A stretch of DNA of 13,530 nt. Source: Streptomyces viridochromogenes. GTDB taxonomy: Bacteria; Actinomycetota; Actinomycetes; Streptomycetales; Streptomycetaceae. Below are positions 1 to 7,223 of the stretch, piece after piece. The position numbers and the translations under genes are program-made. Position 1 is the first letter of the stretch. Each line of letters opens with the position of its first letter. The stretch lies in assembly GCF_001270495.1 (NCBI RefSeq), contig NZ_LGUR01000019.1:1-13530 (forward strand). Direction: 5' to 3'. The notes below the pieces were generated by a model. That model worked only from the letters and a program-made list of their open reading frames with translations, was not told the DNA's origin and made no database searches.

Positions 1-72
1 AGGGGCTCCGCCCCTTCGACCCCGCCAGGGGGCTGCCGCCCCCTGGACCCCCGCTTCGGCCCTGAAGGGGCC
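1..72. terminator. Hairpin cluster downstream of the racemase operon
   Basis: Three GC-rich inverted repeats follow one another. AGGGG (1-5) pairs with CCCCT (11-15). CCAGGGGG (25-32) pairs perfectly with CCCCCTGG (39-46) around a 6-base loop. GGCCC (58-62) pairs with GGGCC (68-72). No T tract follows, which is usual for Streptomyces terminators. The cluster lies 110-180 bases beyond the leftward racemase-family operon and could stop transcription from either side. The sequence to its left is outside the window. Confidence 0.5.
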
Positions 73-76
73 TCGT

Positions 77-165
77 CCTCAAACGCCGGACGGGCTGAAA
101 GAGCGCCCCTGCGGGTGGGCGGGGGTTCGGGACGGTGGTCTCGCCCTCAAACGCCGGACGGGCTG
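77..165. repeat. Two copies of a Streptomyces intergenic repeat
   Basis: A 21-base sequence with core CAAACGCCGGACGGGCTG occurs at 77-97 and again, identical, at 145-165, with a period of 68 bases. From memory this is a very common intergenic repeat in Streptomyces, often found past the ends of genes. Here it lies between the hairpin cluster and the end of the first racemase-family gene. The stretch 1-184 holds only these repeats and hairpins, with no supported gene. Confidence 0.6.
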
Positions 166-184
166 GAGGTGCGGGTCCGTATCG

Positions 185-916
185 CTACACCTGCACGATC
201 GGCTCCCTCGTGAACAGGGAGCCCAGTTCCGGGGCGTTCACTCGGCGGTCTGTCAGCCTCAGGGCCTCCCAGACGGTGACCTGGTTGGCGGTGAGGACGG
301 GCTTGGAGAGGAGGTGTTCCAGGGCGGGGAGGTGGGAGGCGGTGTGCAGGGCTGTGTCGGGGAGGAGGATCGCCTCGGCGTCGGGGTGGTCCGCCTCGCG
401 TGCCAGGGCGAACAGCTCCTTTTCGCCCCAGGTGCCGACCTCCGCCGCCGTGATGATGCCGGAGCCGCGGATCGAGGCCACCTCCGTGCCGGCCGCCTGG
501 AGGAAGTCGGCGAAGAGTGCCGCCACGTCGTCCGGGTACGTCGCGCCGATCGCCACCCGCCGCACCCCGAGCTCCTTGACCGCGTGCGCGAAGGCGAAGG
601 ACGTCGACGACGCGGGCATGCCCGCCGCGACGGCCAGGGAACGCACCTGCTCGTGGGCGCCCTCCCAGCCGTAGACGAAGCTGCCGCTCGTGCAGGCCCA
701 CACCACCGCCTCGGCCCCGGTCAGCCGCAGCGCCTCCACGCCCGCCGCGAGCCGCTCCGCCGAGCCCATCCGCAGTAGCGCGTCCACCCGGTGCGCGTCC
801 TCACCGATGTCGGTGTGCACCAGGTCGAGCCGGATGTCGCTGGCGAGCAGTTGTTCGATGCGTGGGTAGTCGTCCTCCGCCGAGTGGCCCGGGTAGAGAA
901 ATCCGAGTGCGGTCAT
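185..916 (-). CDS. Maleate isomerase / Asp-Glu racemase superfamily protein, single-cysteine variant
   Basis: A 243-residue cytosolic protein of the maleate cis-trans isomerase / arylmalonate decarboxylase / EutA group of the Asp-Glu racemase superfamily. These enzymes act on small carboxylic acids through one or two active-site cysteines. The N-terminal motif WACTSGSF carries Cys75, the only cysteine in the protein. The C-terminal motif, where the second cysteine normally sits, reads LLPDTALHT, so that position is acidic (Asp187). The substrate-loop motif TANQVTVWEALR (about 209-220) is intact and the length is normal. AAAGG lies 6 bases before the ATG. The gene follows its paralogue by 47 bases and is probably cotranscribed with it. 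Losing one cysteine argues against ordinary two-base racemisation. A decarboxylase, a one-base isomerase or a partner role is possible; the substrate is unknown. Confidence 0.85.
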   Translation of the reverse strand: MTALGFLYPGHSAEDDYPRIEQLLASDIRLDLVHTDIGEDAHRVDALLRMGSAERLAAGVEALRLTGAEAVVWACTSGSFVYGWEGAHEQVRSLAVAAGMPASSTSFAFAHAVKELGVRRVAIGATYPDDVAALFADFLQAAGTEVASIRGSGIITAAEVGTWGEKELFALAREADHPDAEAILLPDTALHTASHLPALEHLLSKPVLTANQVTVWEALRLTDRRVNAPELGSLFTREPIVQV

Positions 917-963
917 GTCAGCCTTTCTGCTGCTCGCTGCTTGCCTGCCACTGACTGGTTCTC

Positions 964-1782
964 CTACTGCTGTTCCTGTTCAGGTACATCCGGCACCTCC
1001 GGAAGCGCCGCACCGCCACGCGCCGCCGGGTCGATCCGTGCCGCCGGATCGATCAGTGCCTGGTAAGGCCCCACCGCGCGAGTACCCAGTCGGCGCAGCG
1101 CAGCCCACATCGTCACCTGGTTGGCCGAGAGAACCGGTATGCGCAGTTCCGCCTCCAGTTGGGGGATCACGTCGTAGGTGGGGAGATTGGTGCAGCTGAT
1201 GAAGAGGGCGTCGGCGTCACGCCGTACGGCCTGGCGGGCCATGTCGGCCACATCGCGGTACGGCACCTTCCAGATGTGCCGCGTCAGCCCCATGAAGGCA
1301 CACCCCGTGACCGCGGTCCCCGCCTCCGCGACGTACTCCTCCAGCGCCCGCGTCACCGACACGGTGTACGGGGTCACCAGGGCCACGCGTCGTACGCCGA
1401 GCTCGGTCAGCGCCTCCAGGAGCGCGCCGGACGTGGTGACCGCCGGTACCGCGCCCGCCCGGGTCATCGCCTCGCACATCGCCCGCTCGCCCGCGATACC
1501 GCCGACGAAGCTGCCGGAGGTACAGGCGTACGCGACCACCTCGGGCGCGATCGCGGTCAGGGTACGGACGCCGTCGCTCAGCGTCTCGTGCTCACTGACG
1601 AGGCGGGCCAGATCGAGGCTGACCTCGACCGGCACGAAGGGCGTTCGGGTCAGGTGCAGCGAGACGTCGTCCGGCACCCAGCGCCAGAGCTCCCGGTCCA
1701 GCGCGAAGTCGAAGGGGGCGACCACTCCGACCCCACGCTGGGGTCGAGGTCCGCCGAGGAAGGAGATGTCCAGGCTGCTCAT
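964..1782 (-). CDS. Maleate cis-trans isomerase family protein (EutA-like), both cysteines present
   Basis: A 272-residue member of the maleate cis-trans isomerase / Asp-Glu racemase superfamily. Both catalytic motifs are present: AYACTSGSFVGG with Cys87 and LFISCTNLPTYD with Cys197. The loop motif SANQVTMWAALRRLG (about 219-233) matches the downstream paralogue. The family interconverts maleate and fumarate or acts on related dicarboxylates; EutA of ectoine loci belongs here too. The ATG at 1782 is preferred because GAGGG lies 11 bases upstream; an in-frame GTG at 1800 would add six residues. The C-terminus carries a tandem IDPAAR repeat, from an imperfect 18-base DNA duplication near 1022-1057, and then an acidic tail. 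It is the first gene of a two-gene leftward operon and diverges from the dehydrogenase gene. The substrate cannot be read from sequence. Confidence 0.85.
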   Translation of the reverse strand: MSSLDISFLGGPRPQRGVGVVAPFDFALDRELWRWVPDDVSLHLTRTPFVPVEVSLDLARLVSEHETLSDGVRTLTAIAPEVVAYACTSGSFVGGIAGERAMCEAMTRAGAVPAVTTSGALLEALTELGVRRVALVTPYTVSVTRALEEYVAEAGTAVTGCAFMGLTRHIWKVPYRDVADMARQAVRRDADALFISCTNLPTYDVIPQLEAELRIPVLSANQVTMWAALRRLGTRAVGPYQALIDPAARIDPAARGGAALPEVPDVPEQEQQ

Positions 1783-1847
1783 GGCAGGCACCGCCCTCAC
1801 TACGAGATACGGGTGAGCAACGGACCGTACGTTCGCCCGTGTTGACG

Positions 1848-1876
1848 AAGGTAGGTTCGGGTGCGAGCGTGGTCAA
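1848..1876 (-). promoter_or_regulatory. Predicted promoter of the racemase-family operon
   Basis: On the minus strand TTGACC (1871-1876) and TACCTT (1848-1853) are separated by exactly 17 bases, a good match to a vegetative sigma factor promoter. Transcription would begin near 1841, giving an untranslated leader of about 60 bases before the ATG at 1782. The region 1783-1979 is shared with the divergent dehydrogenase gene, for which I see no comparably good promoter. GGGG-TACGG-CCCC (about 1917-1929) is a small inverted repeat on that side. Confidence 0.5.
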
Positions 1877-1979
1877 ACCTCGCATGTCAGACGGCCGTCC
1901 CCTCCAGTGAAACGCCGGGGTACGGCCCCTGTACAGCCTCCGACGCACGCCCCCGCCGACCCCGGAGAGACGACCCCGC

Positions 1980-2963
1980 ATGACCGCACCCACCCCCGGT
2001 CCGCCGCCCGCCTCCGACCGCCCGCCCACGCTCCTCGTCCTCGACGCCGAGCCCCTCCCCCGGCTCGGCCGCCTCACCGGTCGCGCCCGTGTCGAGCACG
2101 CTGACGAGGCCACTCTGGCCGAGCGGTTGCCGTCTGCCGATGTGCTCCTGGTCTGGGACTTCGCCTCGCACGCCGTGCGCCATGCCTGGCCCGGCGAGGG
2201 GCCGCGGCCGCGCTGGGTGCATACGGCGAGTGCGGGCGTGGACCATCTGATGTGCCCGGAGCTCACCGAGTCCGACACCGTGGTCACCAACGCGCGCGGG
2301 GTCTTCGACCAGCCGATCGCCGAGTACGTCGCCGCGCTGGTGCTGGCGATGGCGAAGGACCTGCCGAAGACCCTTGAGCTTCAGGGTGCCCGGGAGTGGC
2401 GGCACCGTGAGGGGCAGCGGGTGGCGGGCACGCGCGCGTGCGTGGTGGGGTCCGGGCCCATCGGGCGGGCGATCGCCCGCACACTCAAGGCCCTGGACAT
2501 CACCACCGCGCTGGTCGGCCGGGCCCCTCGTACCGGCATCCACGGTCCCGACGACCTCGACCGGCTGATCGCCCGCGCCGACTGGGTGGTCGCGGCCGCG
2601 CCGCTCACCGAGCAGACACAGGGCATGTTCGACGCCCGTCGCTTCGGGGTCATGCAGCCGTCCGCCCGGTTCATCAACGTGGGGCGCGGGCAGCTTGTCG
2701 TCGAGGACGCCCTGGCCGAGGCCCTCGGCAAGCGGTGGATCGCGGGGGCGGCGCTCGATGTCTTCGAGCATGAACCCCTCACCCCCGACAGCCCGTTGTG
2801 GGAGGTCCCGAATCTGATCGTCTCGCCGCACATGAGCGGGGACACGATCGGCTGGCGGGATGAACTCGGCCGTCAGTTCGTGGAGTTGTACGAGAGGTGG
2901 GCGGCGGGCAGGCCACTGCTGAACGTGGTCGACAAGCAGCGTGGGTACGTACCCGGACGTTGA
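1980..2963 (+). CDS. D-2-hydroxyacid dehydrogenase, glyoxylate/hydroxypyruvate reductase-like
   Basis: A 327-residue cytosolic NAD(P)-dependent oxidoreductase of the D-isomer-specific 2-hydroxyacid dehydrogenase family, which interconverts 2-keto and D-2-hydroxy acids. The Rossmann motif VVGSGPIG (155-162) lies in the central nucleotide-binding domain. The catalytic triad is complete: Arg236 in NVGRG, Glu265 in FEHEPL and His284 in SPHMSG. After the second Rossmann strand the protein reads VGRAPR (179-184), with arginines where NAD-specific members carry an acidic residue. Human GRHPR, which prefers NADPH, has a similar GRxPR motif, so NADP(H) use is inferred. GGAG lies upstream of the ATG, rather far away. 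The amidase gene begins 29 bases later, so the two probably form an operon. Its true keto or hydroxy acid is unknown. Confidence 0.85.
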   Translation: MTAPTPGPPPASDRPPTLLVLDAEPLPRLGRLTGRARVEHADEATLAERLPSADVLLVWDFASHAVRHAWPGEGPRPRWVHTASAGVDHLMCPELTESDTVVTNARGVFDQPIAEYVAALVLAMAKDLPKTLELQGAREWRHREGQRVAGTRACVVGSGPIGRAIARTLKALDITTALVGRAPRTGIHGPDDLDRLIARADWVVAAAPLTEQTQGMFDARRFGVMQPSARFINVGRGQLVVEDALAEALGKRWIAGAALDVFEHEPLTPDSPLWEVPNLIVSPHMSGDTIGWRDELGRQFVELYERWAAGRPLLNVVDKQRGYVPGR

Positions 2964-2992
2964 TGTCGATGTCTACGGCTGGAGGGCGACGC

Positions 2993-4393
2993 ATGACGGA
3001 TCTGACCGAACTGACCGCCGTACAACTCCTCGACGGGTACCGGAAAGGGGAGTTCAGCCCCGTCGACGCCACCCGCGCCGCCCTGGAACGGGCCGATCGC
3101 ATCCAGCCGGAGGTCAACGCCTTCGTACGGCTCACCGCCGACGAGGCCCTCGCCGGGGCCGAGGCGTCCGCCGAGCGGTGGCGGCGCGGTGAACCGGCCG
3201 GTCTGCTCGACGGGGTCCCGGTCACCGTGAAGGACATCCTGCTGATGCGGGGCGGACCGACCCGGAAGGGCTCGAAGACCATCTCGGAGCACGGTCGTTG
3301 GGATGAGGACGCGCCCTCCGTGGCCCGGCTGCGGGCGCACGGCGCCGTGTTCCTCGGCAAGACGACCACCCCCGAGTTCGGCTGGAAGGGCGTCACCGAC
3401 TCGCCCCTGGCCGGCGTCACCCGCAACCCGTACGACCCGACCCGCACCGCGGGCGGCTCCAGCGGCGGGGCGGGGGCCGCGGTGGCGCTCGGCGCGGGGC
3501 CGCTCGCGCTCGGCACCGACGGCGGCGGGAGCGTGCGTATCCCGGCGGCCTTCTGCGGGATCTTCGGCCTGAAACCGACGTACGGCCGTGTCCCGCTGTA
3601 CCCGGCGAGCGCCTTCGGCACGCTGGCGCATGTCGGCCCGATGACCCGTGACGCGGCCGACGCGGCCCTGCTCCTGGACGTCATCGGCACGCCCGACTCC
3701 CGTGACTGGTCGGCGCTCCCGCCGGCGCCGGGCTCCTTCGCGGCGGGACTGGCTGGTGGAGTACGCGGCCTGCGCGTCGCCTACTCGCCCTCCTTCGGCG
3801 GGCAGGTGGCGGTGCGTCCGGCGGTCGCGGCGGCGGTGCGGCGGGCGGTGGAGCGGCTGGCGGGGCTGGGGGCGTACGTCGAGGAGACCGACCCCGACTT
3901 CACCGATCCGGTGGACGCCTTCCACGCCCTGTGGTTCACGGGGGCGGCCCGGGTGACCCAGCATCTGGGGCCGCATCAGCGGGAGCTGCTCGACCCGGGG
4001 CTGCGGGAGATCTGCGACGTCGGCGCTCGTCTCACCGCGCTCGACTATCTGGCCGCGGTCGACGTCCGCATGGGACTCGGGCGCCGCATGGGCCGCTTCC
4101 ACGACACCTACGACCTCCTCGTCACCCCGACCCTCCCGCTCACGGCCTTCGAGGCGGGCGCCGAGGTCCCGAAGGGCTCCGGGCATCGCAGGTGGACCGG
4201 CTGGACACCGTTCACGTACCCCTTCAACCTGACCCAGCAGCCGGCGGCCACCGTCCCCGTCGGCACCGACGGGGACGGCCTGCCGATCGGCCTCCAGCTC
4301 GTGGCCGCCCGGCACCGGGACGAACTCGTCCTGCGGGTGGCGCACACGCTCTACGAGGCCGGAATCGCCGGGCTCACGCCCTCCGGAAGCTGA
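2993..4393 (+). CDS. Amidase-signature family hydrolase
   Basis: A 466-residue amidase of the amidase-signature family, which hydrolyses carboxamides to acid plus ammonia or amine. The Ser-cisSer-Lys triad is all visible: Lys80 in PVTVKD, Ser156 in GGSSGG and the nucleophile Ser180 in GTDGGGSVRIP. The spacing of 24 residues between the serines fits the family (for example FAAH Ser217/Ser241). The start at 2993 is fixed by GGAGGG six bases upstream; the reading frame is open further back, but that would run into the dehydrogenase gene. There is no signal peptide, so it acts in the cytosol. No GatB or GatC partner lies nearby, and the context is catabolic, so a GatA role is unlikely. Its last 20 bases overlap the end of the DUF3830 gene on the other strand. 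Specificity is unknown; a maleamate- or malonamate-type substrate would suit the neighbouring isomerases. Confidence 0.88.
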   Translation: MTDLTELTAVQLLDGYRKGEFSPVDATRAALERADRIQPEVNAFVRLTADEALAGAEASAERWRRGEPAGLLDGVPVTVKDILLMRGGPTRKGSKTISEHGRWDEDAPSVARLRAHGAVFLGKTTTPEFGWKGVTDSPLAGVTRNPYDPTRTAGGSSGGAGAAVALGAGPLALGTDGGGSVRIPAAFCGIFGLKPTYGRVPLYPASAFGTLAHVGPMTRDAADAALLLDVIGTPDSRDWSALPPAPGSFAAGLAGGVRGLRVAYSPSFGGQVAVRPAVAAAVRRAVERLAGLGAYVEETDPDFTDPVDAFHALWFTGAARVTQHLGPHQRELLDPGLREICDVGARLTALDYLAAVDVRMGLGRRMGRFHDTYDLLVTPTLPLTAFEAGAEVPKGSGHRRWTGWTPFTYPFNLTQQPAATVPVGTDGDGLPIGLQLVAARHRDELVLRVAHTLYEAGIAGLTPSGS

Positions 4394-4868
4394 GCGACTC
4401 CCCCAGCGCCCCGGACCGCCACAGGTCGTTGCAGCCCTGGGCCATCTCCTCCAGGCCCTCCACGATCTGGCCCCAGACGATGCCGGGCACCCAGCCCACG
4501 TCGCCGTTCAGCAGCAGGTTGTTGCGCTCGTAGAACAGGGCCAGGTCGACCACCGTCGTGCCGGGGCGGACCTCACGGTCGTAGCCGTAGGACTTGCTGC
4601 CCAGTTCCGTGCCGGCGAAGGCGAAATAGCACAGATCGCCCGGAATAGGGGTGACGGTCGGGTTTTCCAGGGGCGGCTCCGTTTCCGCGAAGGGCGGGAA
4701 GAGGGCGTAGATCTCGTTGCGGGCGTATTTCGCGTGGTAGACGTCGCCGGTCAGGGGCAGGGCGTCCCAGACGGCCGCGCAAGTGAGCGGGGCGCGGTCG
4801 TCCAGGAGTTTGGCCGTGCAGTGGATGCCCCGCTTGACCAGCGACACCTCGATGAACCGTTCTGTCAT
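4374..4868 (-). CDS. DUF3830 family protein (cyclophilin-like fold)
   Basis: A 164-residue soluble protein that I recognise as DUF3830, a family with a cyclophilin-like fold and no established biochemical role. Family-typical stretches are TPIPGDLCYFAF (mid-protein), FYERNNLLLNGDVGWVPG and EGLEEMAQGCNDLWRSG near the C-terminus. The ATG at 4868 begins MTERFIEVSLVKRG, which fits the family start; the frame is open to 5036, but that would extend through the binding-protein gene on the other strand and adds non-conserved sequence. GGAG lies only five bases before the ATG. The gene diverges from the ABC importer operon across 23 bases and converges on the amidase with a 20-base overlap, which ties it to this locus. 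It could be a small-molecule-binding or catalytic accessory protein for the imported compound; that is inference. Confidence 0.8.
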   Translation of the reverse strand: MTERFIEVSLVKRGIHCTAKLLDDRAPLTCAAVWDALPLTGDVYHAKYARNEIYALFPPFAETEPPLENPTVTPIPGDLCYFAFAGTELGSKSYGYDREVRPGTTVVDLALFYERNNLLLNGDVGWVPGIVWGQIVEGLEEMAQGCNDLWRSGALGESLSFRRA

Positions 4869-4884
4869 GCACTCCACTGTGCAT
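4867..4884. promoter_or_regulatory. Inverted repeat in the DUF3830 / ehuB divergent region
   Basis: ATGCAC (4867-4872) and GTGCAT (4879-4884) form a perfect inverted repeat around a 6-base spacer. It sits between the divergent starts at 4868 and 4892 and includes part of the DUF3830 start codon. A regulator bound here could control both directions. No convincing -35/-10 pair was found, so the promoters may lie inside the opposing genes. The IclR regulator downstream is a candidate ligand, without direct evidence. Confidence 0.35.
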
Positions 4885-4891
4885 ACATCGC

Positions 4892-5848
4892 ATGGTCCCG
4901 GGTAGCCGCGCCGCCATGGCTCCACCACTGGAACATGTCGAGACACATGTCGGACACAGATCGGGCACCCCAACCCGCCGGTCGCTGCTCGCGGGGGTGG
5001 CGGCGCTCGGCGCGCTGGGCGCGGCAGGCTGCTCACGCGTGGCCACGGCCTCCACCAAGAAGGGCGGCGAGCTGCTCGACCGGCTGCGCGCCGCCGGCGT
5101 CGTACGACTCGGGATCGCGGGCGAGATTCCCTTCGGGTACATCGACAAGAACGGTGAACTCACCGGTGAGGCGCCCGAGCTGGCGAGGGTCATCTTCAAG
5201 CGGCTCGGGGTGGACCGGGTGCAGCCCGTGCCCACCGAGTTCGGGTCGCTGATACCCGGGCTGCGCTCGCAGCAGTTCGATGTCGTCGCCGCCGGGATGT
5301 ACGTCAATCCCGAGCGCTGTGAGCAGGTCATCTTCTCCGACCCCGACTATCAGATGCTCGACTCCTTCATCGTGCGCAAGGGCAATCCGAAGGGGCTGCA
5401 CGACTACAAGGACGTCGTCGGGAAGAAGGCCAGGTTCGCCACCGGGACCGGCTATGCCGAGATCCAGTACGCCGTCGAGGCGGGGTACAAGGAGAGCGAC
5501 ATCCTGATCGTGCCGGACCAGGTCGCGGGGCTGAACGCCGTCGAGGCGGGGCGCGTGGACGTCTTCGCCGGTACGGCGCTGACCACCCGTGAGGTCGTCA
5601 AGAAGTCGGCCAAGGCGGAGGCCACCAAGGCCTTCGCGCCCCTCGTCGACGGCAAGCCGCACGTCGACGGCGGCGCGTTCGCCTTCCGGCCGAGCGAGAC
5701 CGCACTGCGGGACGCCTTCAACGTCGAGCTGCACAAGCTCAAGAAGAGCGGCGAGCTGTTCCGCATCCTCAAGCCGTTCGGCTTCACCGAGGCCGAGATG
5801 ACCGACCTCACCGCGAAGGAGCTCTGCGGAGGAGGGACGGGCGGATGA
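4892..5848 (+). CDS. ehuB: ABC importer substrate-binding lipoprotein, EhuB-like
   Basis: A 318-residue extracytoplasmic solute-binding protein of the amino acid family (SBP_bac_3), closest in type to EhuB of ectoine/hydroxyectoine importers. The N-terminus has a twin-arginine motif (TRRSLLAG, Arg29-Arg30), a hydrophobic stretch and a lipobox ending GAAGC with Cys47, so it is a likely Tat-exported lipoprotein anchored on the outer face of the membrane. The binding fold starts near VVRLGIAGEIPFGYIDKNGELTGEAPELA and extends to about residue 305. The start is uncertain: neither ATG 4892 nor ATG 4916 has a clear ribosome binding site, and 4916 would leave more room for the divergent promoters. 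It overlaps ehuC by four bases. Family resemblance supports a small polar ligand; ectoine is not proven because the catabolic genes for it are absent. Confidence 0.85.
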   Translation: MVPGSRAAMAPPLEHVETHVGHRSGTPTRRSLLAGVAALGALGAAGCSRVATASTKKGGELLDRLRAAGVVRLGIAGEIPFGYIDKNGELTGEAPELARVIFKRLGVDRVQPVPTEFGSLIPGLRSQQFDVVAAGMYVNPERCEQVIFSDPDYQMLDSFIVRKGNPKGLHDYKDVVGKKARFATGTGYAEIQYAVEAGYKESDILIVPDQVAGLNAVEAGRVDVFAGTALTTREVVKKSAKAEATKAFAPLVDGKPHVDGGAFAFRPSETALRDAFNVELHKLKKSGELFRILKPFGFTEAEMTDLTAKELCGGGTGG

Positions 5849-6576
5849 CCTCGGGACTCTGGGAACTCGTACTCGAAGGGATCTGGATCACCGTCCAGCT
5901 GCTGGTCCTGAGCGGACTGGTGGCCACGGCGGTCGCCTTCGGGGTCGGCATGGCCCGCACCCACCGGCTGTGGATCGTCCGCTTCCTCGCGGGCGTCTAC
6001 ACCGAGGTGTTCCGCGGGACCTCCGCCCTGATCATGATCTTCTGGGTGTTCTTCGTGCTGCCGGTCGCGTTCGGCTGGCAGCTGGTCCCGCTGTGGGCGG
6101 GCACGCTGGCACTCGGGCTGACCTACGGGGCGTACGGCGCCGAGATCGTGCGCGGCGCCCTCAACTCCGTCGACCCGGCGCAGCGGGAGGGCGGGATCGC
6201 GCTCAGCTTCACGCCGTGGCAGCGGATGCGGCTGATCCTGCTGCCGCAGGCGGTGCCGGAGATGATCCCCTCCTTCACCAACCTGCTGGTGGAGCTGCTC
6301 AAGGGCACCGCGCTGGTGTCCGTGATGGGCATGGGCGACCTGGCCTTCAGCGCCAACCTGGTGCGCCTCGCGCTCCAGGAGAGCACGGAGATCTACACGT
6401 ACGTCCTGCTGATCTACTTCGTCATCGCCTTCCTGCTCACGCGCGGGATGCGCGGACTGGAACGCAAGCTCAAGGCCGGTGTCGGCAAGCCGGTCGGGAC
6501 CACACCCGACCAGGAACTGCACCGCCCTGAGACGACGGGCGTGGGCGCGGCAGGTTCCCTCGGAGGCGTGTCATGA
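5845..6576 (+). CDS. ehuC: ABC importer permease, EhuC-like
   Basis: A 243-residue inner-membrane permease of the polar amino acid (His/Glu/Gln/Arg/opine) family. Hydrophobic segments lie near residues 10-35, 50-75, 80-100 and 195-215. The cytoplasmic EAA-like coupling loop reads GGIALSFTPWQRMRLILLPQAVPEMIP, where the ATPase docks. A GGAGGAGGG stretch shortly before the ATG is a strong ribosome binding site, and the start overlaps the ehuB stop (ATGA), so translation is coupled. The last 25 or so residues after GLERKLKAG form a hydrophilic, low-complexity tail that looks like a lineage-specific extension. It should pair with the EhuD-like permease as a heterodimer. Confidence 0.87.
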   Translation: MTSGLWELVLEGIWITVQLLVLSGLVATAVAFGVGMARTHRLWIVRFLAGVYTEVFRGTSALIMIFWVFFVLPVAFGWQLVPLWAGTLALGLTYGAYGAEIVRGALNSVDPAQREGGIALSFTPWQRMRLILLPQAVPEMIPSFTNLLVELLKGTALVSVMGMGDLAFSANLVRLALQESTEIYTYVLLIYFVIAFLLTRGMRGLERKLKAGVGKPVGTTPDQELHRPETTGVGAAGSLGGVS

Positions 6577-7223
6577 CCTGGGACTGGGGCGCTGTCGCCG
6601 ACTTCATGCCGCACTTCTGGGACGGGCTGCTGCTCACGCTGCAGATCCTGGCCCTCGGCTCGCTGATCTCGTTCGCGCTGGGTCTGGTGTGGGCGCTGCT
6701 GATGCGCACGCCGACCCGCTGGGTGCGCTGGCCGGTCGGGGCGGTCACGGAGTTCATCCGCAACACCCCGCTGCTGGTGCAGCTTTTCTTCTTCTTCTAC
6801 GTGCTGCCCGAATGGGGCCTGACCTGGCCGGCGCTGACCACGGGCATCTGCGCGATCGGGCTGCACTACTCGACGTACACGATGCAGGTCTACCGGGCCG
6901 GCATCGAGGCGGTGCCCGCGGGCCAGTGGGAGGCCGCGACGGCGCTGAACCTGCCGGTGACCAGGACGTGGCGGGTGGTGATCCTGCCGCAGGCGATCCG
7001 CCGGGTGGTGCCCGCCCTCGGCAACTACGTCATCGCGATGCTCAAGGACACCCCGATCCTGATGACGATCACGGTCATGGAGATGCTCGGCGAGGCGCGG
7101 CTGTTCGCGCAGCAGAACTTCCAGTTCACCGAGCCCCTGACGGTCATCGGTGTGGCCTTCATCCTCATCGCCTATCCGGCCTCCCTTCTCGTACGAGCCC
7201 TGGAGCGACGCCTTGTCAGCTGA
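6573..7223 (+). CDS. ehuD: ABC importer permease, EhuD-like
   Basis: A 216-residue second permease of the polar amino acid family. Hydrophobic segments include residues about 15-40, 50-75 (with the run LLVQLFFFFYVLPEWG) and 185-210. The EAA-like loop is AATALNLPVTRTWRVVILPQAIRRVVP. GGAGG lies six bases before the ATG (6562-6566), and the start overlaps the ehuC stop by four bases. The stop lies inside the first codons of the ATPase gene. It should form the membrane channel together with the EhuC-like subunit. Confidence 0.87.
   Translation: MTWDWGAVADFMPHFWDGLLLTLQILALGSLISFALGLVWALLMRTPTRWVRWPVGAVTEFIRNTPLLVQLFFFFYVLPEWGLTWPALTTGICAIGLHYSTYTMQVYRAGIEAVPAGQWEAATALNLPVTRTWRVVILPQAIRRVVPALGNYVIAMLKDTPILMTITVMEMLGEARLFAQQNFQFTEPLTVIGVAFILIAYPASLLVRALERRLVS

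Noticed and set aside
2897..2992. Upstream extension of the amidase to an earlier in-frame ATG
   Set aside because: It would overlap the dehydrogenase gene by about 67 bases, adds non-conserved sequence, and ATG 2993 has GGAGGG at ideal spacing.
4869..5036. Upstream extension of the DUF3830 frame
   Set aside because: The added 56 residues are proline- and arginine-rich antisense of the binding-protein signal peptide and do not fit the family start.
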